Under the pieces are notes generated by a model. It ran no database searches and was not told the origin of the DNA. It worked only from the letters and a program-made list of their open reading frames with translations. A DNA stretch of 30,814 nt, from contig JAKSJQ010000025.1 in assembly GCA_024402115.1 (NCBI GenBank), forward strand, positions 1-30,814, in the 5' to 3' direction. Within the stretch, counting starts at the first letter, position 1, and every line of letters starts with the position of its first letter. The position numbers and the translations under genes are program-made. Shown in pieces: positions 6,685-14,362 of the stretch. The stretch is from Bacteroidales bacterium. GTDB lineage: Bacteria > Bacteroidota > Bacteroidia > Bacteroidales > UBA932.

Positions 6685-8922
6685 ATGATCAAAAAATTGA
6701 AACTCGGCCTGTTCGCCAATCTTGCCTTCTTTACCGTGGTCATAGGTGCGATAGTATTCACCTTCGGCTTCGGTTCGACAATCTATCTCGCACGTCAGGA
6801 AGTCCAGGCAGAGACGGACCAGAAGGTCAATCAGGCGGTGACCCTTGTCCAGAACTATGTGGACGGCCAGCTGCAGAGGGTTGAGGATGTCGCATACACG
6901 CTCCTGAGCAGCAAGTTTTCTTCGACCGTGAGAAATGAGGACGGCAGCGGGTTCGTGACCATCGACCCCAAGTCTTTCGTGCTTCCTTCCGAGTCGGAGG
7001 TTTTCGACATACTCGAGCATTTCATCAATACCAACCCGCATATCTGCGGTGTGGCCGTAGGTTTCGAACCTTTCGTCTATACTGACACCAAGGGTGAGTA
7101 TGGCTTCGCTGCGTACGTGACCAACGTCAGCGGCAGGAATGAACGGATCAGTCTCGGAGAGATACATGACTTCCGCCAGAAAGAGTGGTACAAGGAAGCC
7201 CGCAACACCAACAGCCCGTACTGGAGCCGTCCTTTCGCGGAGACCAGCAAGGGCGAGGTCGTGGCATGCTTCAGTGTCCCTCTCCATGGCTTCGGAGACA
7301 GGATAGTAGGTGTGCTTGCGCTTGACATCAATACCGATGCTTTCCGAAACAAGTGTGACGAGGTGACTCCGATCATGGGCTCGGAGGTTTCGCTTGTGGA
7401 CCGTGAGTTCAACGTGATCTCCCATCCGAACCAGAGCTATATCCTGAAGAACATAGGCGAGATCGAGCAGTACTCCATGTATCAGAGCTCGGACAGCCTC
7501 CGTGACAGGATGACCAGGCATGAGAGCGGCCACTATCTTGTGAACAAGGGAACCAAGAGAGAGGCGATGTTCTATTTCGCACCGATCCAGCGTACGGGAT
7601 GGACCATCTCGATTGAATGCCCGATCAGCGAGATCTACAGAGGCGTGAACCACATGAGACGCACGACATCAGTGATAGCGGCGCTCAGCATGCTCTTCAT
7701 GCTCCTGTGCTTCGGCTTCCTGTTCTACCGTATCCAGAAGGTGACGACATCGAAGGCCGTGATAGACCGTGACCTTACTATCGCGTCGGCCGTGCAGATG
7801 GGTATGCTTCCAAAACTCTATCCTGCATTCCCTGAACGAAAGGATATCGATATCTACGGTTTCCTCAAGCCGGCGAAGACAGTCGGAGGAGACCTCTATG
7901 ACTATTTCATCCGCGACGGCAAGCTCTTCTTCTGCATCGGTGACGTGAGCGGTAAGGGTGTTCCGGCGAGCCTTTTCATGGTGGTCGTGAGGTCTCTGTT
8001 CAGAAATATCTCGCTCCATACAGATGACCCTGCCGAGATCGTGTCATCGCTCAATATCGCCATTGCCGAGAACAATACGCACAACATGTTCTGCACGATG
8101 TTCCTTGGAATTCTCGACCTCAGCAACGGTGAACTCGACTACTGTAACGCCGGCCATAACGCTCCTATCGTAAGGAGGGTGATGGATAAGGGACGTGTCG
8201 ACGTTCATTACGCGACACCGAAGGTCAATATCGCGATAGGCGTGATCGACGGCTTCGAATACGAGAGCGAGCACACCGTACTCGGCAAGGGTGACGCCAT
8301 CTTCCTCTATACGGACGGCGTGACGGAGGCAGAGGACGTGAACAAGAATCTCTTCGGTGAGGAAGCTACCCTGAAGGCGCTCTCTCACGCGCGCAAGAAC
8401 AACGCCCGTACCGTGAAAGACTATGTCGACCACGTGTACAGGATGGTCAGGGACTATGCGGGAAGCGCTGAGCAGAGCGATGACATCACCATGCTCGTCA
8501 TTGAATACAGGGGCCTTCCTGTGCTGCATCTGAAGAACAACATCGAGAATGTTCCGAACCTCGCGGAGTGGCTTGAGATGCTGGCTTCCGAAGTCGGACT
8601 TCCGGAAGACAAGCTCTTCAATCTCCATCTCGCGATGGAGGAGGCCGTGGTGAATGTCATGAACTATGCATATCCCGGCAAGGAGGGCATGCCTGTGGAC
8701 ATAAGCTGCAGCATTGTCGGCAGTGACCTCATCTTCGTCATCGACGACCAGGGTGTCGCATTCGACCCTACCGCGCATGAGGATCCGGACATCACTCTCG
8801 ATGCCATGGACAGGCCTATCGGCGGTCTGGGCATCATGCTGGTGCGCAATATTATGGAAACGGTGAGCTACGAGAGGACCAGGGACGGTCACAACAGGCT
8901 TACACTCACAATGAAAATGTAG
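6685..8922 (+). CDS. dCache receptor fused to SpoIIE/PPM serine phosphatase and RsbW-like HATPase
   Basis: 745 aa. Transmembrane helix 1 is at about 10-32, an extracytoplasmic dCache_1-like sensor at about 50-315 (WYKEA, SRPF, GVLALDI and YFAPIQRTGWTI are typical pieces), and helix 2 at about 325-350. The PPM phosphatase domain (about 365-610) keeps its metal-binding acids: Asp403 (VGGDLYD), Asp420 (GDVSGKG), Asp544 (YTDGVTEAED) and Asp599-Asp600 (SDDIT). The last 130 residues form a GHKL ATPase with an N-box (Glu653 and Asn657 in EEAVVNVMNYAY), a DDQGVAFDP G1 box and GGLGIMLVRN. RsbU-type phosphatase and RsbW-type kinase activities are thus in one chain beneath a periplasmic sensor. The STAS substrate is encoded 12 bases downstream. 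The domain assignments are secure; the ligand and the regulated output are unknown. Confidence 0.9.
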   Translation: MIKKLKLGLFANLAFFTVVIGAIVFTFGFGSTIYLARQEVQAETDQKVNQAVTLVQNYVDGQLQRVEDVAYTLLSSKFSSTVRNEDGSGFVTIDPKSFVLPSESEVFDILEHFINTNPHICGVAVGFEPFVYTDTKGEYGFAAYVTNVSGRNERISLGEIHDFRQKEWYKEARNTNSPYWSRPFAETSKGEVVACFSVPLHGFGDRIVGVLALDINTDAFRNKCDEVTPIMGSEVSLVDREFNVISHPNQSYILKNIGEIEQYSMYQSSDSLRDRMTRHESGHYLVNKGTKREAMFYFAPIQRTGWTISIECPISEIYRGVNHMRRTTSVIAALSMLFMLLCFGFLFYRIQKVTTSKAVIDRDLTIASAVQMGMLPKLYPAFPERKDIDIYGFLKPAKTVGGDLYDYFIRDGKLFFCIGDVSGKGVPASLFMVVVRSLFRNISLHTDDPAEIVSSLNIAIAENNTHNMFCTMFLGILDLSNGELDYCNAGHNAPIVRRVMDKGRVDVHYATPKVNIAIGVIDGFEYESEHTVLGKGDAIFLYTDGVTEAEDVNKNLFGEEATLKALSHARKNNARTVKDYVDHVYRMVRDYAGSAEQSDDITMLVIEYRGLPVLHLKNNIENVPNLAEWLEMLASEVGLPEDKLFNLHLAMEEAVVNVMNYAYPGKEGMPVDISCSIVGSDLIFVIDDQGVAFDPTAHEDPDITLDAMDRPIGGLGIMLVRNIMETVSYERTRDGHNRLTLTMKM

Positions 8923-8934
8923 AATAAAACCGAT

Positions 8935-9237
8935 ATGAATCTTATTATCAACGAAAACGGAAATGTCGTGACTGGAACTCTCCAGGGACGTCTTGACACA
9001 CTTGCGGCGACTCAGTTCGCAAAGGATATGGAACCTCTTATCGAGAAGGCTGACAAGAGCATCGTCCTCGACTGCAGCGGTCTCGAATTCATCTCTTCTT
9101 CCGGACTCCGTCTTCTCCTCACGCTCCGCAAGGCAGCCTCTGAGAAAGCCGGCAGCATCACCCTCAAGGGTGTGTCGCCAAGCGTGAAGCAGGTGTTCAC
9201 CATAACTGGTTTCAACACCCTTTTCGATTTCGAGTAG
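8935..9237 (+). CDS. STAS-domain anti-sigma factor antagonist (RsbV/SpoIIAA-like)
   Basis: 100 aa, the normal size of a stand-alone STAS antagonist. It shows the GTLQGRLDTLAA opening and the DCSGLEFISSSGLRLLL helix-start motif. Ser55 in ISSSG aligns with the serine that is phosphorylated in SpoIIAA and RsbV. It directly follows the phosphatase-kinase gene, whose HATPase domain would phosphorylate it and whose PPM domain would dephosphorylate it. The partner released by unphosphorylated STAS protein (an anti-sigma factor or another enzyme) is not encoded here. It is convergent with the alarmone synthetase gene with only 5 bases between the stops. Confidence 0.88.
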   Translation: MNLIINENGNVVTGTLQGRLDTLAATQFAKDMEPLIEKADKSIVLDCSGLEFISSSGLRLLLTLRKAASEKAGSITLKGVSPSVKQVFTITGFNTLFDFE

Positions 9238-9242
9238 GGAGT

Positions 9243-10337
9243 CTAGCTGCCTATCTGGACTGATTTCGCGTCATCGAGGATGAGCTTTGCTCTTTCCTCG
9301 ATGTCGTCTGATGTCTGGCCTTCGATAACCTCGAGGAGCTTCTTGATTCCGAGAAGTCCGGCGCCATCCTTGATCACCTTGATGTAGCACAGGTTCTGGA
9401 CACCGATGCTGGATGAGATGATGTCGAGGTCTGTCCTTCCGAGCATTCTTGAAGCAAGTACGAAGGCGTCGTCGCTGTATTCCTTGATCATCTTGTCAAG
9501 GTCTCCGAGAGTCTTGAGCCCGAGGAAGGTGAATGCTGATAAGTACTGATCGAGCGGCGCGCTAAGTATTTCTGCCTGATTGACAGCGGCTATCCTCTTG
9601 TCGAGCTTGTCGAAAGGCTTGAGCTCGAGATAGCTGTGGAGCGAGTCGCCGTCGAGAGGAACCTCGTCGAACTTTCCGCCTTCAACGAGACTCTGTACCT
9701 GACGCCTGTAGTTGTTGATCGCTGTCCTGATGTAGCTGAACTGCTCGTCGGCCAGCTCAAGCATGCCTGCAAGCCTGTAGAGATTCTTCAGATGCTCGCG
9801 TGGGATCTCGATGTCAGTCTTGTATCCTATGTCATGGTTTATTGTTGCCCATGCGTGCTGCAGAGCTGTCCTCATCTGGATCTCGAAACGTATCTCGTTG
9901 ATCTCGGGGTGCTCGGGGTCGTAGTACATGGCCTTCGGAATCCTGCAGATATAGTGGAGGGAATTGTATCCGAAGCTGTCCAGCTCATGGCTCTTTCTCT
10001 TGTCCACGCTGTTCTCCCAGTCCACGTCGAAATACTTGTCCACGAGCGAGGAGATCTTATCCACATCGTCGGTATAGAAAGTGATTATACGGGCACCTAC
10101 GAGGTCAGTAATGTCGTCCAGGGTCGCATATTTGTAGCCTTTCTTCGCAAGCTTTCCTGCCAGGCTCTTCTCCTCCTTAATCCTGGAGGCGACGCCGTCT
10201 ACATACAGTCCGGCTTCCTTGACGCACTCGTTGAGCTTGCCAACCACAATTTCCTGTATCTTCCTGAGCGCAGGAAGTCTCTCGATATAATCCTCCATCA
10301 GCATTGTGCAATGGAGATCCAGTCCGTAATCTTTCAT
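9243..10337 (-). CDS. Small alarmone synthetase (RelA/SpoT synthetase domain protein)
   Basis: 364 aa. The (p)ppGpp synthetase core spans about residues 25-200: basic ATP-binding residues Arg52, Lys54, Lys57 and Lys62 (RIKEEKSLAGKLAKKGY), the metal/catalytic segment Asp78-Leu-Val-Gly-Ala-Arg83 (DDITDLVGARI), the pyrophosphate-acceptor stacking Tyr in FGYNSLHY (Tyr124) and Glu152 in FEIQMRTALQHAW. There is no HD hydrolase, TGS or ACT domain, so it is a stand-alone synthetase of the SAS group. A C-terminal region of about 140 residues with no recognised motif makes it longer than RelP or RelQ (about 200-230 aa). The matching hydrolase is the next gene upstream on the same strand, 39 bases away. 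It makes ppGpp-type alarmones from ATP and GTP/GDP; pyrophosphorylation of other substrates, as in toxSAS enzymes, is possible. Confidence 0.85.
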   Translation of the reverse strand: MKDYGLDLHCTMLMEDYIERLPALRKIQEIVVGKLNECVKEAGLYVDGVASRIKEEKSLAGKLAKKGYKYATLDDITDLVGARIITFYTDDVDKISSLVDKYFDVDWENSVDKRKSHELDSFGYNSLHYICRIPKAMYYDPEHPEINEIRFEIQMRTALQHAWATINHDIGYKTDIEIPREHLKNLYRLAGMLELADEQFSYIRTAINNYRRQVQSLVEGGKFDEVPLDGDSLHSYLELKPFDKLDKRIAAVNQAEILSAPLDQYLSAFTFLGLKTLGDLDKMIKEYSDDAFVLASRMLGRTDLDIISSSIGVQNLCYIKVIKDGAGLLGIKKLLEVIEGQTSDDIEERAKLILDDAKSVQIGS

Positions 10338-10376
10338 TCTATCTATAGGTCTGAGTTTTACTATTAGTGATGGGGT

Positions 10377-10946
10377 CTATTCCTGGGGGAAGACCTCGTC
10401 AATGAGACTTGAGAACTCCTTGAACGCCTCTGTGTCCTCGAGTTCCCTGAGGGCATCCCTGAGTCCCTGATAGTGCCAGATGTGGTCTGGCTTGCCACCA
10501 GGTGCGTGGAACATGTCCCACACCTTGTCTCCTTTGACCCTGTAGTCCCTTGCGATGCCGCGCATGTTGGAGAGCTTGTCTCCGAGGGCGGCAATCTTTG
10601 CGTCGCGGCTGGCATTTTGTATCTTGTCCATCGCGACCTTCTTCTGCGCGATCCAGTCTCCTTCCTCTGCGGCTACGGTGTCCACATAGACTATGTATGC
10701 GACCTTCTCGCCGAACTCCCTGCGTATGTCATCCATAGTGATGCCGGTGTCCTCTACGGTGTCGTGGATGGCAGCGGCAGCGAGCACGTCCTTGTCATTG
10801 GTCATCGTTGCGGCAATGGACATGGCCTCGAGGCAGTGTATGACGTATGGATATCCTTTGCATCGTCTTTCTGTACCGGCATGGGCGTCTACGGCAAAGT
10901 GGATAGCCTTGTCGACAAATGAGGTATCAAGTGGAAGGTTTGCCAT
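10377..10946 (-). CDS. Stand-alone (p)ppGpp hydrolase (MESH1-like small alarmone hydrolase)
   Basis: 189 aa with the start chosen at MANLPLDTS. The frame also allows a start at 11000, but that would overlap the kinase gene, whose stop is at 10969; the chosen ATG lies 22 bases after it. The HD metal site is complete: His37 (YVIHCLEA), His61-Asp62 (IHDTVEDT) and Asp123 (GDKLSNMR), with Glu65-Asp66 and Asn127 as the usual catalytic helpers. The HAG-x-RR-x-KGYPYV opening is the RSH hydrolase signature. It should remove the 3' pyrophosphate of (p)ppGpp. NADPH phosphatase activity, known for metazoan MESH1, is an alternative. It is placed directly before the alarmone synthetase, so both halves of alarmone turnover are co-transcribed. 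Confidence 0.85.
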   Translation of the reverse strand: MANLPLDTSFVDKAIHFAVDAHAGTERRCKGYPYVIHCLEAMSIAATMTNDKDVLAAAAIHDTVEDTGITMDDIRREFGEKVAYIVYVDTVAAEEGDWIAQKKVAMDKIQNASRDAKIAALGDKLSNMRGIARDYRVKGDKVWDMFHAPGGKPDHIWHYQGLRDALRELEDTEAFKEFSSLIDEVFPQE

Positions 10947-10968
10947 TTCTGTATCGGTTATAATCGTT

Positions 10969-11817
10969 CTAGAAGCCGTAGTGTTCACGGAAGAGTTCAT
11001 GGAATTTGTCGAGACTGCCCTTGAGGTTTCTCTCGATCAGCAGGCACTTCACCATCGCATAAGGGAAGAGAAGCTCGTAAGCCTCGTCCGTGGTGAGCTT
11101 GCCCTCGAAATAAGAGTCCACGAAATAGTTCCAGAACTCCCTGGCGGTCGCGGCGCTCATGTGGAAGAACTCCTGGATGAAGGACTCGTCGTTGAGCACG
11201 CAGCAGATGAGTACCATCGCGAGGTCGAAATATGGATGGCCGATCGCGAAGTCGCCGAGGTCGATGAAATATGATTCTCCGTCCATCAGAAGAAGGTTTC
11301 CGAACTGGAGGTCACCATGGGTGGCCGTGTCGGTGTCCGGAGTCGAGTGTATCACCTTATCCATGAATTCCCTCTGCTGCTCGGTCCAGAAATGGTTCTT
11401 CGAGAGCATCTCGAGGTACTGGTCCTTCACCGATGGGAACGAACCTGCAGGGAGATGGGTCGAGTGCAACTTCCGGCACATGGCCGCGAACATGCGTGCG
11501 TACTTCTCAACCTCCTCGGGATTGTTTCCTATCGCGCGTGCGTACGATACCTTATTGGTAAGTCTGGTGAATTTGATTCCGTAGCGACCCTTGCCGTCGG
11601 TGATGAAGCATCCTGGCTCGGGAGACGGGATGCCGGCTTCATGCACCTTCCGGGCATTCTCGTACTCATTGTATACGATATCGGTGTCTGCGGAACTTCC
11701 GTAGAGCTTCACCATCAGTAGAGGATCGCTCTTGTGGTTGTAGCTCTCGCCGTTTGCACCTTCGCCTGAGCGCTCATACTCGCTCATGTCGATGATTTCT
11801 GCGTCGTACTTGGCCAT
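10969..11817 (-). CDS. Aminoglycoside-phosphotransferase/choline-kinase family kinase
   Basis: 282 aa with the start chosen at MAKYDAEIIDMSEY. An upstream start would overlap the trkH stop, and a TATATTTA sequence close to the -7 consensus lies at 11844-11851, 26 bases before this ATG. Kinase features: the lysine strand (MVKLYGSS), Brenner's motif HGDLQFGN (catalytic Asp and metal Asn) and the metal-binding IDLGD. This APH fold phosphorylates hydroxyl groups of small molecules such as choline, hexosamine, homoserine or an aminoglycoside. No cue to the substrate is visible. It sits between trkH and the alarmone hydrolase. Antibiotic resistance should not be inferred from the family alone. Confidence 0.75.
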   Translation of the reverse strand: MAKYDAEIIDMSEYERSGEGANGESYNHKSDPLLMVKLYGSSADTDIVYNEYENARKVHEAGIPSPEPGCFITDGKGRYGIKFTRLTNKVSYARAIGNNPEEVEKYARMFAAMCRKLHSTHLPAGSFPSVKDQYLEMLSKNHFWTEQQREFMDKVIHSTPDTDTATHGDLQFGNLLLMDGESYFIDLGDFAIGHPYFDLAMVLICCVLNDESFIQEFFHMSAATAREFWNYFVDSYFEGKLTTDEAYELLFPYAMVKCLLIERNLKGSLDKFHELFREHYGF

Positions 11818-11891
11818 GTCACTTCGTGATTTGATGAGTCTTGTAAATATAGACATTATCAGACTCATTCCCAAGACCGGCGACGCGGAAT

Positions 11892-13334
11892 CTATTCTTT
11901 CCAGCGACCGAAAGCGAGTAGGATAGGGATGATCTCGAGTCGTCCGAGCAGCATCTGCGCCATGCTGGTGCACTTGAGCACAGCCGGGAAGTCCGTGTAG
12001 TTACCGACCGAGCTGACGTCGCCGAATCCTGGACCGACGTTGCCCACGCATGCTATGGACGCGCTCATGGCGGTGGTGAGGTCGAGGCCTCCGATTATGT
12101 TCACGAGCGTGCCGAGGATGATGATCACAAGGTAGAGCACGATGAAGGTGTTGACGCTGCGTATCATTGATTCACTGACCCAACTGCCGTTCATCTTGAT
12201 GCCGAGGATGGCATGAGGCCTTCTGATGCGGTAAAGCTCGTTCTTACAGTTCTTCGCGACCATCAGCATCCTGTCGACTTTGATGCCGCCGGCGGTGGAT
12301 CCTGAACATCCGCAGATCAGTGAGCAGACGACGAGTATTCCCTTGCCGAGGTTGGGCCAGACATTGGTGTCCGCGGTTGCGAATCCTGTCGTGGTGGTCA
12401 AGGATGCTACCTGGAAGGCGGCAGGACGGAGAGCGGAGAGGAAACTGTCATACTTTCCTGCGAACAAGAGGTCGGCCGTGAGCCCGAGGGTTGCGACGAG
12501 CATCATCAGGAGGTATACCCTCGTGACCTCGAACCTTGCGTGCTGCCTGTCCTTGGTGAAGAGCAGCGAATATATCTGGATGAAGCTGACGCCCGAGATT
12601 ATCATGAAGACGATGAGCACGATTTCGGATGCTGCGTTGTCATAGGCTGCGATGCTTGCGTTCTTGATACAGAAACCGCAGGTGCTGCAGGTCGACATTG
12701 CGTTTGTGATTGCGTCGAACCAATCCATTCCGGTGAAGTGGAGCGAAAGGGTACACAGAGTGGTGAGGGCGGTGTAGATGACGAGCATCATGCGTACGAT
12801 GTTCTTGCCCCTGCGGGTGGTCTGGTCCGAAGCGATGTTAGAGATTTCGGAACCTGAGAGGGCAGACCTGTCGTCGTGGCTCTTGGAGACGAAGAGGGAG
12901 AAGACAGCGACTATTCCGATTCCGCCTATCCATGAGGTTGCCATTCTCCAGAAGAGCAGTCCGGCCGGTACGGCTTCGATATCGTCGAGTATGGAAGCGC
13001 CGGTGGTGGTGAATCCCGATACGCTTTCGAAGAGAGAATTGACGGGAGTGAATTCCTTGCCGAAGCAGAGATATGGCAGCATTCCGAAGATGCAGGCGGC
13101 GAGCCATGAGAACACTACAACGTGGTATCCTTCGGCCTTGGAGACGTGCTTGCCGTGGCGGGTGAAGATGAGAGGGTAGCCTCCGACTATGAAGGTGATG
13201 AATGCCGAGTAGAGCAGGGGAATGAGACTCTCCCTGTCGTGCATCAGGAATGCGACTAGCGCCGATGCGAGCATGAGCGTGGCCACCATGACCAGCGTGA
13301 GTCCGACATATCTGAATATGATCGTTGTTCTCAT
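11892..13334 (-). CDS. trkH: TrkH family potassium uptake protein, membrane subunit
   Basis: 480 aa, the normal length, with the start taken at MRTTIIFRY; a longer reading would run into the promoter region. Repeated helix-P-loop-helix units carry the four filter loops with their glycines: FTTTGAS, STCGFCIKN, TTTGFATAD and GNVGPGFGD. The STAGGIKVDR segment lies between the third and fourth units as in TrkH/KtrB. It takes up K+ across the inner membrane and normally works with a TrkA/KtrA RCK ring, which is not encoded beside it. The minus-strand promoter at 13362-13392 is divergent from and overlaps that of the LysR-type regulator. Confidence 0.92.
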   Translation of the reverse strand: MRTTIIFRYVGLTLVMVATLMLASALVAFLMHDRESLIPLLYSAFITFIVGGYPLIFTRHGKHVSKAEGYHVVVFSWLAACIFGMLPYLCFGKEFTPVNSLFESVSGFTTTGASILDDIEAVPAGLLFWRMATSWIGGIGIVAVFSLFVSKSHDDRSALSGSEISNIASDQTTRRGKNIVRMMLVIYTALTTLCTLSLHFTGMDWFDAITNAMSTCSTCGFCIKNASIAAYDNAASEIVLIVFMIISGVSFIQIYSLLFTKDRQHARFEVTRVYLLMMLVATLGLTADLLFAGKYDSFLSALRPAAFQVASLTTTTGFATADTNVWPNLGKGILVVCSLICGCSGSTAGGIKVDRMLMVAKNCKNELYRIRRPHAILGIKMNGSWVSESMIRSVNTFIVLYLVIIILGTLVNIIGGLDLTTAMSASIACVGNVGPGFGDVSSVGNYTDFPAVLKCTSMAQMLLGRLEIIPILLAFGRWKE

Positions 13335-13361
13335 TATTTTCGTTTTTTCTTTTGCCGGGCA

Positions 13362-13392
13362 CAAAAGTATGGTGGACTTTTGCATTTATCAA
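13362..13392 (-). promoter_or_regulatory. Promoter of trkH
   Basis: On the minus strand a -33 TTG (complement of 13390-13392) is followed after 20 bases by the -7 box TACTTTTG (complement of 13362-13369), matching TAnnTTTG. The ATG at 13334 is 27 bases further on. Confidence 0.6.
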
Positions 13393-13412
13393 TCCAATAA
13401 TTTTTATCTTTG
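13378..13412 (+). promoter_or_regulatory. Promoter of the LysR-type regulator
   Basis: TTTTG at 13378-13382, then 22 bases, then TATCTTTG at 13405-13412. This matches the Bacteroidota -33/-7 layout, 20 bases before the ATG at 13433. The -33 elements of this promoter and of the trkH promoter interleave on opposite strands. Confidence 0.6.
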
Positions 13413-13432
13413 CATTGATAAAATCTATTAAG

Positions 13433-14359
13433 ATGACCCTACAGCAGTTGGAATATATCATCGCGGTCAATGAGTATCAGCACTTTGGCAAGGCTGCCGA
13501 GGCCTGCGGAGTGACTCAGCCGACACTCAGTCTGATGATAAAGAAATTGGAGGAAGAACTCGATGTTCAGATCTTCGACAGGGAATCGCATCCGGTAAGG
13601 GCGACAGAAATAGGCAGGAAAGTGCTCGAGAAGGCCGGCGTGATACTTTATGGAACTCGTCAGCTTGTCGAGGTTACCAAGTCTGAGAAGGAACTCGCGT
13701 CGGGAAACGTGAGCATAGCCATGATCTCCACGGTCGCTCCTGTGCTTACTCCTGGACTGTTCTCGCATATTGGAAAGAACTATCCTGCGATACATCCTCA
13801 GATTCAGGAGATGCTCACCGGCACCATCATCGACAAGCTCAAGAAAGCAGAGATCGATATGGGCCTTCTCGTATCTCCGGTCGATTCTCCGGATCTTCTC
13901 GAGATTCCTATCTACCATGAGAAGTTCCTCGCATACGTGTCGCCTACGAATGAGCTTTATCAGAAAGAAGAGCTGACCTCTTCCAAGCTTCTGGACCATC
14001 CGATATGGATCATGAAGGACGGTCTCCGACAGTTCGACCGCTCAATGCTGGCACCAGGAGAGAGGTTCAGCTACGATAAGATGTACGAGGGTGGAAGGGC
14101 CGGTACGCTTATCTATATCGTGAATGAGATGGGAGGACTTACCATTGTTCCGGAACTCCATAAGGGTCTGATTCTGCTGAGCATGCAGAAGCATCTGCGC
14201 CCTATAGTCAATCCTGTGGTTACCAGGAAGATTTCCCTCGTGATCAGGAAGGATTACATCCACGAGAAGATGCTCAATATCGTGATTGACGCACTGAAGA
14301 CTGTGATCCCTTTCGAAAATCAGGATGAAATGATTCGTAACGGACGTATAAAGATCTAG
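13433..14359 (+). CDS. LysR family regulator of the OxyR type, lacking the redox cysteine pair
   Basis: 308 aa with the start at MTLQQLEYIIAVNEYQ; the upstream extension of the frame crosses the promoter and is not used. The N-terminal winged helix-turn-helix (residues 1-60, ending ELDVQIFDR) and two-lobed effector domain look like Bacteroidota OxyR. The only cysteine in the whole chain is Cys25 in the DNA-binding domain. The place where OxyR has C199-x8-C208 reads WIMKDGLRQFDRSML. It therefore cannot sense peroxide by the classic disulphide switch. It may respond to another ligand or be a diverged paralogue. It is divergent from trkH and 3 bases ahead of the Smr gene, so either neighbour may be a target. 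Confidence 0.8.
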   Translation: MTLQQLEYIIAVNEYQHFGKAAEACGVTQPTLSLMIKKLEEELDVQIFDRESHPVRATEIGRKVLEKAGVILYGTRQLVEVTKSEKELASGNVSIAMISTVAPVLTPGLFSHIGKNYPAIHPQIQEMLTGTIIDKLKKAEIDMGLLVSPVDSPDLLEIPIYHEKFLAYVSPTNELYQKEELTSSKLLDHPIWIMKDGLRQFDRSMLAPGERFSYDKMYEGGRAGTLIYIVNEMGGLTIVPELHKGLILLSMQKHLRPIVNPVVTRKISLVIRKDYIHEKMLNIVIDALKTVIPFENQDEMIRNGRIKI

Positions 14360-14362
14360 CCT

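Noticed and set aside
6463..7653. 396-codon open frame on the minus strand opposite the phosphatase-kinase gene
   Set aside because: It is antisense to a gene with clear domains and motifs, its translation has no recognisable family pattern, and it is explained by the codon bias of the real gene.
8044..8892. 282-codon minus-strand frame opposite the PPM/HATPase domains
   Set aside because: Antisense shadow, low-complexity His/Val/Asp-rich translation, no start context.
10947..11000. Longer start for the alarmone hydrolase
   Set aside because: It would overlap the end of the upstream kinase gene by 32 bases, and the added residues are not part of the HD fold.
10969..11817. Antibiotic-resistance aminoglycoside phosphotransferase
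   Set aside because: The fold is shared by many metabolic kinases; nothing near it suggests a mobile resistance gene.
13325..13432. N-terminal extension of the LysR regulator
   Set aside because: The extension would run through the -7 box and its residues do not fit a helix-turn-helix N-terminus; MTLQQLEYI at 13433 does.
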